DNA of 64,000 nt from Actinomadura physcomitrii (GTDB lineage: Bacteria > Actinomycetota > Actinomycetes > Streptosporangiales > Streptosporangiaceae): positions 146,970 to 210,969 of the forward strand of contig NZ_WBMS02000016.1 of NCBI RefSeq assembly GCF_008923205.2, read 5' to 3'. Position numbers and translations under genes: made by a program. Of the stretch, positions 35,610 through 42,591 are shown piece after piece. Within the stretch, counting starts at the first letter, position 1. Each line of letters opens with the position of its first letter. The notes below the pieces were generated by a model. It worked only from the letters and a program-made list of their open reading frames with translations. It was not told the origin of the DNA and searched no databases.

Positions 35610-35816
35610 AGCGCCGAACACGACGGTCACCCGCCGTGCCGTCCACCTCGACGTTTCCGCCTCGGTAGCGGCGAACCTCGGACGGGATCGATTTGTTCAC
35701 GCCGTATGACCGCTTGCCGTTAGGTGCGTCACAGAAGCCGTAGCGTAATCCTCGATGCCGCAGGCCGCTCGAGTCGGGGCCTGACAGCCGAACATCCGCA
35801 CATGGTGGGGGAAGCA

Positions 35817-36995
35817 GTGAGCAGTGAGTTGAGGGGCGCCGACCCCGACGCGGCCGGACTCGACGAGCAGGCCCTCGGCCGCCTGAGCGGCAAGGTCTCC
35901 GAGGACGTGAAGTCCGGCCGCTACCGTGCGGCGTCCTTCCTCGTCGCGCGGGGAGGAATGGTCGGATACCGCGACCACATCGGGGAGGTGTCCCCGGGGC
36001 GGCCCGCCCGGCAGGACGACATCTACCTCCTGATGTCGCTGTCCAAGGCGTTCACCGCGGCCCTGGTCCTGCGCGCCGTCGACGAGGGCAGGCTGGGGCT
36101 CGACACCCGTGTCGCCGACCTCGTCCCCGGGTTCGGGGTCCGCGGCAAGGAGAGGGTGACCGTCCGGCACCTCCTCACCCACTCCGGCGGGACGTATTCC
36201 GGGTTCCCGCCACCGCCCCCGCTGAGCATGGCCGACGCCGGGGACCTCGGAAAGAACGTCCAGGCGGTCTCGGGGCTCCCGCTGGCCTTCACCCCCGGCA
36301 CGCAGGTGGTCTACAACCCGTGGGCGAGCTACGCGCTGCTCGGCCAGTCGCTGGTGAACATCGACCCGCGGCACCGCGGCTTCCGGCAGATCGCCCAGGA
36401 CGAGCTGTTCGGGCCGCTCGGGATGGACGACACCGCGTTCGGGCTCGCCGTCGACGAGCCGCGCCGGGTCCCGGTGTCGGTGGCGGACACCGACGGCGCC
36501 GTGGTCCAAAGGGCCGTGTTCGAGAGCCTGAACACGGTCATGGACGACAAGGCCGAGCATCCCGCCGGAGGCGCCTTCAGCACGGTCGACGACGTCTTCA
36601 GGTTCGCGGAGGCGCTGCGCCGGCGAGGCGCCGGGGCCGGCCACCGAGTGATGTCGCAGGCGATGTTCGACTACGCCGCGCGCAACCACACCGGAGACCT
36701 CCGCAACGGCTTCTGGGACTTCGACTGCGAGGCGCGCGGCATCGAGCCCTTCCCCGCCAAGTTCACCCTGCTCGGCGGCTACGTGCGAGGAAGCGGCCAC
36801 CATCTGACTCCGTTCGGTCACACGGCGTCGCCCCGGACCTTCGGCGCGGTCGGCGGCGGTTCGACCATGTGGCTCGTCGACCCCGAGCGTGACCTGACCT
36901 TCGTCTACTGCAGCGCCGGCTTCCTCGAGGGACTCGACCATTTCGTGCGGCTGCGCGAGGTCGCCGACCTGGCCCTGGCGGCCTGCGTCGACTGA
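35817..36995 (+). CDS. Serine hydrolase of the class C beta-lactamase/esterase fold
   Basis: A protein of about 392 residues with the class C beta-lactamase fold. The nucleophile motif SxxK is SLSK (LLMSLSKAFTAAL), the Tyr motif region is VVYNPWASYALLG, and a GHTASPRTFGAVGGGST segment occupies the KTG position as HTA. There is no signal peptide, so it acts in the cytoplasm as an esterase or amidase rather than as a resistance enzyme. GTG 35817 follows GGGGGAAG; ATG 35802 is possible. Its location suggests ester or lactone cleavage in the same pathway. Confidence 0.83.
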   Translation: MSSELRGADPDAAGLDEQALGRLSGKVSEDVKSGRYRAASFLVARGGMVGYRDHIGEVSPGRPARQDDIYLLMSLSKAFTAALVLRAVDEGRLGLDTRVADLVPGFGVRGKERVTVRHLLTHSGGTYSGFPPPPPLSMADAGDLGKNVQAVSGLPLAFTPGTQVVYNPWASYALLGQSLVNIDPRHRGFRQIAQDELFGPLGMDDTAFGLAVDEPRRVPVSVADTDGAVVQRAVFESLNTVMDDKAEHPAGGAFSTVDDVFRFAEALRRRGAGAGHRVMSQAMFDYAARNHTGDLRNGFWDFDCEARGIEPFPAKFTLLGGYVRGSGHHLTPFGHTASPRTFGAVGGGSTMWLVDPERDLTFVYCSAGFLEGLDHFVRLREVADLALAACVD

Positions 36996-37052
36996 CGGGA
37001 ACGACGTCTCACCGGCACTGAACCGGGCACCACCGAAAGACGAGGAGCCACC

Positions 37053-37544
37053 ATGACCAACGACGCCGTCCAGGAGCTGATCGATCGAGTCCAGGTCGCC
37101 GACACCGTGAAAGAGTACTTCTGGGCCTTGGACCACTTCGACTGGGACAAGGTCGCCGAACTGGTGGCCGACGAGTTTCTGCTCGACAGCGACGCGCCGG
37201 GCGCGGCGCCGCATCCCGTCCCCCGCGATGAGTTCATGCGGACCCTGAAAGAGCGCAACGGGGGCTTCACGCACACGCTGCACATCAACGCGGGCCACCT
37301 CGTGACCCTGGACGGAACGACCGCCACCGTGCGCGCTCACATGTGGGCGGTCCACTCGGTCGGCGACGCACCCGGTGATACGTTCTGGGGATACGGCACC
37401 TATGAGTTCGAGCTCGTCCGGGACCAGGGCAAATGGCGGCTGCGGCGGCAGAAGATCACGGTCGTCGGCAAGGGCGGCGAGGGCAGCCCGCCCGACATCT
37501 TCGCGCGATCGGCCGAGCGGTACGCGGCCGGTCTCGGCCGATAG
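37053..37544 (+). CDS. SnoaL/NTF2-like protein
   Basis: A 163-residue cone-fold (NTF2-like) protein: an N-terminal helix (IDRVQVADTVKEYFWALDHFDWDKVAELV), a conserved central Asp (FLLDSD) and a curved sheet ending in WRLRRQKITV. Such proteins act as isomerases, cyclases or dehydratases, or as small subunits. GAGGAGCC precedes the ATG. It is the last structural gene before the two-component pair and is presumably part of the same catabolic unit. Confidence 0.8.
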   Translation: MTNDAVQELIDRVQVADTVKEYFWALDHFDWDKVAELVADEFLLDSDAPGAAPHPVPRDEFMRTLKERNGGFTHTLHINAGHLVTLDGTTATVRAHMWAVHSVGDAPGDTFWGYGTYEFELVRDQGKWRLRRQKITVVGKGGEGSPPDIFARSAERYAAGLGR

Positions 37545-37624
37545 CGGGCCGCCGGGACGGACCGGTCGCATCGGCTTGGCGAGCACGCACAGCGCCGGGA
37601 TCGGCGAGGGGGGAGGTCCCGCAC

Positions 37625-38317
37625 ATGACGACGAGCCTCCGCGTCGTGATCGTCGAAGACGATGCGGTCATCTCCCGCGTCTACGCCACGTTGATCAGGG
37701 CGATGCCGCACTTCACCGTGGTCGGGACGGCGCGCACGGCGGCCAGCGGGTGGACGAGCATCGACACGCTGCAGCCGCACCTCGTGCTGCTGGACTACGG
37801 GCTGCCGGGCGGCGCCAGCGGCGTCGACCTGCTGCGCAGGATCCGGGCGGAAGGCCGGCGCGTCGAGGTCATCGCCATCACCGCGCACTCGTCCACCGAC
37901 CTGGTCCGGGAATCGATGCGTCTGGGCGTGGTCGACTATCTCGTCAAGCCGTTCACCGAGGACCGCCTCAGGCAGGTGCTGAGCAAATGCGTGAGCATCT
38001 TCGCGCAGGCCACCTCAACGGCACTCACCCAAGAGGACGTCGACCGGACGCGCAAGTTGGTCGCCCCGGCCAAGCCCTACATCCCCGCGGAACTGTCCGC
38101 GGACAAACTCGACACCGTCCGCGGCGTCCTGCGCGCCGCGGCGGGTCCGCTCTCGGCCGAAGACGTCGCCAACCGTATCGACAGCTCTCGCGTCACGGCC
38201 CGGCGGTACCTGGAATTCCTGGTGTCGCTGCACGAAGTGGACGTCGACCATGCCGCCGACAAACCGGGGCGGCCCCGGAAACTGTACGTCGCCCGCGCCC
38301 GCCACGGCGAGAAGTGA
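37625..38317 (+). CDS. CitB/DcuR-type response regulator
   Basis: A 230-residue response regulator. The receiver domain has acidic Asp12-Asp13, phosphoacceptor Asp57 (LVLLDYGLPGG), Thr86 and Lys108 (YLVKPF). The C-terminal winged-HTH (AEDVANRIDSSRVTARRYLEFLVSL) is of the CitB/DcuR type. The ATG at 37625 has GGGAGG upstream. It is paired with the sensor kinase downstream. In such pairs the sensor detects a carboxylate or related nutrient and the regulator activates catabolic genes, plausibly the upstream cluster. Confidence 0.9.
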   Translation: MTTSLRVVIVEDDAVISRVYATLIRAMPHFTVVGTARTAASGWTSIDTLQPHLVLLDYGLPGGASGVDLLRRIRAEGRRVEVIAITAHSSTDLVRESMRLGVVDYLVKPFTEDRLRQVLSKCVSIFAQATSTALTQEDVDRTRKLVAPAKPYIPAELSADKLDTVRGVLRAAAGPLSAEDVANRIDSSRVTARRYLEFLVSLHEVDVDHAADKPGRPRKLYVARARHGEK

Positions 38318-38400
38318 TAAGCCGACCGGTGCGGTCGTGTGGCCTGAAAGGAGCTCGGTGCCGCAGATCCCGAATACCTCGCGTCCCACCGGAGCCTGTG

Positions 38401-39558
38401 GTGGATGACCACGAGGCGACCTTGCTGGCGAGCCTCGCCCAGCTCATCGACTGCGCGACCGATGGCGATATCGACGAGACCCTCACCAGGATCGTCGACG
38501 TCGCCGACACCGTCATCAGCGAGTCCGTGGCGGCGACCATCGTCCTGGTCGACGGCCGGGTATCGAGCGGACTGCGACTTGCCGCCTGCCACGGTCTCTC
38601 CCGCCACTATCGCGACACCATGGAGAACGACCCCGACCAGTTCCGCGCCAGCCTCGCCGCGCGCGCGATCCGCGGGCACCGGGCACTGCTCGCGCGCGAC
38701 GTACTGGGGGACCCCGAGTTCGAGCGCTGGTGGAGGTTCGCCCGCGAGGAGGGCTACAGGTCCATCCTGGCCTCCCCGATGCTGGTCAACGGATCGGCGA
38801 TCGGCTCACTCAACATCTACCGCGGAACCACTGACGACCTGCGAAAGGACGAGGTTCTGCTGGTGGAGATGTTCGCCCGGGTGGCAGCGGGGGTCCTGCA
38901 GACCTCGCTGCTCCTCAACGACCGGGACAACCAGGTGACCGCGCTGGCGCGGCTGGTCCGAGCCCTCCAGGACCAGGCGCACGAGCACTCGAACCGGCTG
39001 CAGGCCATCAGGGGCCTGATAGCGATCGGCGAGGCCGCCGAAGCCCTGAACTTCATCACCGAGATATCGCATGCGACCTCGAAACTCAGGTCGGAGGTCG
39101 GCACGAGGATCAATCAGCCGACGATCGCCGGACTTCTCGTCGCGCTCAGCGAGGTCGCGGCGCAGCAGGACATCGCCGTCGAGATCGACGAGGACAGCAG
39201 CCTCGATCGGTTGCCCGCGACGCTCAGCGATTCGCAGATGGTCACCCTCGTCGGGAATCTCGTCGACAACGCGATCGCGGCGGTGGCCGATGAGCCCGCC
39301 GATCGTCGCCGGGTACGCGTCTCCGTGCGGACGGGCGACGGCTCGCTCAACATCACCGTCCGCGACTGCGGATCGGGCATGTCGATGCCCCTCGAAGACG
39401 CGACGGCCTGGGGCGCTTCGTCGCGTGCCGGCCATCTGGGCGCGGGCCTGAGCCTGGTCAGCCGGATCGTCAAGTCGGCGATGGGAGTGATCGAGGTGAG
39501 CAGCAACGGCAGCGGAACGACGTTCGTCGTCCGCGTGCCCCTCCTCGACGACCGGTGA
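38401..39558 (+). CDS. CitA/DcuS-like sensor histidine kinase with GAF domain
   Basis: A kinase of about 385 residues: an N-terminal GAF-like domain (about 5-165, SVAATIVLVDGRVSSGLRLAACHGL...), then a Spo0B/CitA-type dimerisation helix with phosphoacceptor His (AHEHSNRLQAIRGL). The HATPase has N box LVGNLVDNAIAAV, G1 DCGSGM and G2 GHLGAGLSLV. There are no membrane helices, unlike CitA, so it senses a cytoplasmic signal. The start is unclear: GTGs at 38398, 38401 and 38329 are in frame, but the best Shine-Dalgarno (GAAAGGAG, 38347) serves an out-of-frame GTG at 38358. Confidence 0.85.
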   Translation: MDDHEATLLASLAQLIDCATDGDIDETLTRIVDVADTVISESVAATIVLVDGRVSSGLRLAACHGLSRHYRDTMENDPDQFRASLAARAIRGHRALLARDVLGDPEFERWWRFAREEGYRSILASPMLVNGSAIGSLNIYRGTTDDLRKDEVLLVEMFARVAAGVLQTSLLLNDRDNQVTALARLVRALQDQAHEHSNRLQAIRGLIAIGEAAEALNFITEISHATSKLRSEVGTRINQPTIAGLLVALSEVAAQQDIAVEIDEDSSLDRLPATLSDSQMVTLVGNLVDNAIAAVADEPADRRRVRVSVRTGDGSLNITVRDCGSGMSMPLEDATAWGASSRAGHLGAGLSLVSRIVKSAMGVIEVSSNGSGTTFVVRVPLLDDR

Positions 39559-39660
39559 TGTCGTCGTACGGCGCGGAGAGCGCGATGTGCTCGTCGGCCT
39601 CGCGGCCTGAGGCCCGTCTGATCAAGCTGCTCCGGCTTGCTCGTGCCGACCCACGGGACG

Positions 39661-39999
39661 TCACGTCCCATTGATCGCCCGGCGGCCGACGACGCCGCGG
39701 GACAGCCCGACGGCCTGGCCGATCTCCGTCTGGTCGAGCCCGACGTCCAGCTCCCCGCCGCCCGGAACGGCGAGCCGCAGGAACTCCGCCTCCGCTCCCG
39801 TCTCGCGGACGACGGTGCGGAAGCGGACGGCCGGCAGCAGGACGTCACCGGGCCGGAACCGCCGGGCGGACCCGGCCGCGACGGGCCTGTCCCAGACGTC
39901 CGCGCCCACCGTCACCACCGCCCTGACCCGGAACTGAAACCGGATCAAGTATCCCTGCGCATGGGCCGGCCGCGACGGCCGGGCTCTGCCACGCCGCAC
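39661..39999 (-). CDS. Hypothetical protein
   Basis: A 112-residue reading frame with almost all third positions G or C, which favours real coding on this strand. It reads as a beta-rich module (FQFRVRAVVTVGADVWDRP, RRFRPGDVLLPAVRFRTVV) ending in ELDVGLDQTEIGQAVGLSRG. I recognise no family. The start is GTG 39999 or a later one. It is convergent with the sensor kinase and divergent from the WD40 gene. Confidence 0.45.
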   Translation of the reverse strand: MRRGRARPSRPAHAQGYLIRFQFRVRAVVTVGADVWDRPVAAGSARRFRPGDVLLPAVRFRTVVRETGAEAEFLRLAVPGGGELDVGLDQTEIGQAVGLSRGVVGRRAINGT

Positions 40000-40182
40000 G
40001 TACAGCCGCCTTCAAGCGGACCTGCATCCGACGGAAGTGCCCTATTCCGGCTACATTATTCCGATGAGCCATGGCGCCCGGCGACTCGCCGAACCCTCTC
40101 CGCAGTTGGCCGGCGAACTCGTAGAGGAGGACGGGAACGATTCCGCTCCCTCGGGCCATCGAATGGCCTCCAAGGAGCATTT

Positions 40183-41259
40183 GTGGGCGATTTAGAAGAT
40201 GCCACGGCGCCCGATGCGTCGAAAGAAGCACCTGTCGACGCGGCAGCCGCGTCGGTACGGATACCTCTGACCGAAACCGTTCCAGGGTGGCGCTGGCTTG
40301 TTGCGGGGGTCGCGGTCGCCGTAGCGGTCGGGGCGGCGATCTTCATCGGCGTCCAGATGCACACTGCGCGCGCGACACCCACCGAGAAGCCGATCGCCGC
40401 CCTGACCGGGAACACTGATTCCATACAGGCGCTGGCTTTCAGCCCCGATAGCAGAATCCTCGCCAGCAGTAGCGGTAAAACAGTAATGCTGTGGGACGTT
40501 GCCACCGGTCGGAAGATCGCCACCCTGCCGTCCGGCGGAGTCGATGTGATGGGGCTGGCATTCAGCCCGGACGGCCGGACTCTCGCCGGGGCCGGAGAGT
40601 CGAGCGGCGGCGTCGTGTGCCTGTGGGATGTCGCCGCCCACCAACGGATCACCGTCATCTCCGGCGCTCTCTCCTATGGCTGGGACATCGCGACCTTCAG
40701 CCCGGACGGGAAGACCATCGCCGCCGCCTCCCTCGAAAAGGACGCGGCCGCCTGGGATGTGGCGACCCGCCATCGCCTCCCCCTCCAGCCCGAAGGCAGT
40801 CCGCAGCCGGCAACCTTCCCCAGCGAACAGGACACCTCTGGCAAACCTGAAATGCTGCAGCAATGGACGCTTCCAGACGGAGAGCATCTGGCGGCGCTGA
40901 CCGGTGCCGGTGCCGGAGTCGACGTCTTGGCCTTCGATATGGGCACCCTTCCCAGTCACGGCCCTCGTCGACCGACGTTGCGTCTCCAGGATCCAGCGAA
41001 CCGGCGCCCGGTGGCGAACCTTGCGGACGCCACATGGGCCTACCGCCGGATCACGCTCAGCCCAGACGCCGGCCTCGCGGCAGGCTACGAACTCGGCGGC
41101 CCCCTGCTGGTCGAAGACCTCGTCCGGCATCAGCAACTCGCGAAGTTGGGCGGCACGGACCCGCCGGCGGACGCCATCACCTTCAGCCCTGACAGCAAAA
41201 TCATCGCCGCCGGGGACAGGGACGACAGAATCCTTCTCTGGGCCACTCCTCGCTCCTAG
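40183..41259 (+). CDS. Membrane-anchored WD40 repeat protein
   Basis: A 358-residue protein: a cytoplasmic N-terminal tail, one membrane helix (about residues 38-60, WRWLVAGVAVAVAVGAAIFIGV), then WD40 blades outside. Blades include LAFSPDSRILASSSGKTVMLWDV, LAFSPDGRTLAGAG and ATFSPDGKTIAAA. It lacks a kinase domain but resembles the propeller of the kinase at 42592, so it may be a stand-alone receptor. The start is GTG 40183 with AAGGAG five bases upstream. A remnant of an IS1380 end follows the stop. Confidence 0.82.
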   Translation: MGDLEDATAPDASKEAPVDAAAASVRIPLTETVPGWRWLVAGVAVAVAVGAAIFIGVQMHTARATPTEKPIAALTGNTDSIQALAFSPDSRILASSSGKTVMLWDVATGRKIATLPSGGVDVMGLAFSPDGRTLAGAGESSGGVVCLWDVAAHQRITVISGALSYGWDIATFSPDGKTIAAASLEKDAAAWDVATRHRLPLQPEGSPQPATFPSEQDTSGKPEMLQQWTLPDGEHLAALTGAGAGVDVLAFDMGTLPSHGPRRPTLRLQDPANRRPVANLADATWAYRRITLSPDAGLAAGYELGGPLLVEDLVRHQQLAKLGGTDPPADAITFSPDSKIIAAGDRDDRILLWATPRS

Positions 41260-41261
41260 CC

Positions 41262-41330
41262 CCGATTTTTCGTGAGGCTGGTCGGGTCGCGGAGGTTTTG
41301 GTCTTCGGCGGCGGCACCGGGAGCGGCAGC
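41262..41330 (+). repeat. Solo remnant of an IS1380-family left end
   Basis: CCCGATTTTTCGTGAGG and GGTCGGGTCGCGGAG in this stretch closely match the left end of the complete IS1380-type element at 62339 onward (CCTCGATCTTTCGTGAGG, then GGTTGGGTCGCGGAG). Weaker similarity (TTCGGCGGCGG versus TTCGGCGGTGG) continues to about 41330. No transposase follows. It looks like a decayed insertion end just after the WD40 stop codon. Confidence 0.55.
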
Positions 41331-41377
41331 CGTGCGTCATGCTCAGGGCGGGAGTACCGGAGCCGAAAGGGGCGCCT

Positions 41378-42358
41378 GTGTGCAGTGTCTGCGGTGACTC
41401 CGATCCTCGGCTGATCGGCCTGGCCTACAACCAGGCCGCCCCACTCCAGATCCTGCTGCGACTCCTGGAGTCGGGGCCGCACGATGCCAAAGCCGCCCTG
41501 CTGTCGGATGCCGACCCCAAGGTGCGGCAGGCCGCCACGCAACGCCAGGCCCCTACGGCGATCATCGAGTCCGAAACCGAACTCTCCCGTTGGGCGCCAC
41601 AGCGGGTGATCCTTGCGCGACCGCTGGCCGAGCGTCTCGCCCCCGATGGCGATGCCGACACACGTGCCAGGGCGGCCGCCGAGCCGAGCCTGCCGGCCGA
41701 TCTCGTCGACGAACTGGCGATCGACCCGGATTCGAAGGTGCGGCTCGCCGTGTCCCGGCGGGCCGATCTCACTGAGGAGCAGCGCGCGGCCATCGACTAC
41801 ACCGACGATCCCGGCCGGCTCTTCCATCCACTCGAGTGGGTGACCGAGGCGTGCGACGACGCGGAGATTATGCGCCGGTGCGCGACCTCGGCGCATCCCG
41901 CGTTGAGGCGCAGCGCCGCGCACTGCCCGCATCTCCCGCCAGACCTCGTGCAGACGTTGGCCAACGACGAAGATTTCCTGGTCCGGCTGTTCCTGGCTGA
42001 GAACCATCCAGATCCCCCCGGCGAGCTGCTGCTCAGGACGGTTCTGGAGTTCGAGGGGTATACCCGGGCCAAGATGTTGCGCCACCCGAACTTCCCGCGC
42101 TCCGGACTGCACCGCTACGCCACCTCACCCGACCCGCGTGAGCGCGCGTTGGCGACCATGGACCCGCACATCCCGCCTCAATCGATCGAGGCGCTCAGCC
42201 ACGATGCCGACCTGACGGTACGGCGTTCAGCGGCCGCCGACGCCCGACTGCCCGCAGCGCGGCTCCTGGAAATGCTGGCCGACGACGGCACCGCTGAAGC
42301 GGCTGCGCGCAATCCCGCATTGCCGCTCCAGACCATGGAAGAAATCCTCAACCGATGA
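41378..42358 (+). CDS. Leucine-rich repeat variant (LRV)/HEAT-like repeat protein
   Basis: About 326 residues of short helical repeats in the LRV style: LSDADPKVRQAATQR, LAIDPDSKVRLAVSRRADL, HPALRRSAAHCPHLPPDLV, LSHDADLTVRRSAAADARLP. The N-terminus has a CSVCGD pair of Cys, reminiscent of LRV proteins that carry an N-terminal iron-sulfur cluster, but only two Cys are present here. GTG 41378 follows AAAGGGG; ATG 41339 is in frame without a binding site. The function is probably protein interaction. Confidence 0.75.
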   Translation: MCSVCGDSDPRLIGLAYNQAAPLQILLRLLESGPHDAKAALLSDADPKVRQAATQRQAPTAIIESETELSRWAPQRVILARPLAERLAPDGDADTRARAAAEPSLPADLVDELAIDPDSKVRLAVSRRADLTEEQRAAIDYTDDPGRLFHPLEWVTEACDDAEIMRRCATSAHPALRRSAAHCPHLPPDLVQTLANDEDFLVRLFLAENHPDPPGELLLRTVLEFEGYTRAKMLRHPNFPRSGLHRYATSPDPRERALATMDPHIPPQSIEALSHDADLTVRRSAAADARLPAARLLEMLADDGTAEAAARNPALPLQTMEEILNR

Positions 42359-42591
42359 CTGCGGCCCGGTAGCTCCCTGGCGGCGGCCGGCCCGGCCGTT
42401 TCGGCCTAAACCGGACAGCCGGTCGGTTCGTTGTCTTCGGTGCGCCATGCCATTGGTCGCGTAGGTGAAGGGCCATGGACAGCATGGCGTCGTCGGTACG
42501 GTGGCGCCGCCGATGGTCTTGTTCGCCTTGCTTTGGGTCCGGTGTGGTGTGGCGTCCCGGGCGGCCCACCCCGTTCGTCCCGATTCGCTCA

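Noticed and set aside
35816..36995. Beta-lactamase resistance gene
   Set aside because: There is no signal peptide and the KTG position reads HTA; the catabolic context favours an esterase or amidase of the same fold.
42359..42591. Possible small gene or terminator between the LRV and kinase genes
   Set aside because: Short frames here are unsupported, and the GC-rich partial dyads (GGCCGGCCCGGCCG) are not a clear stem with T-run.
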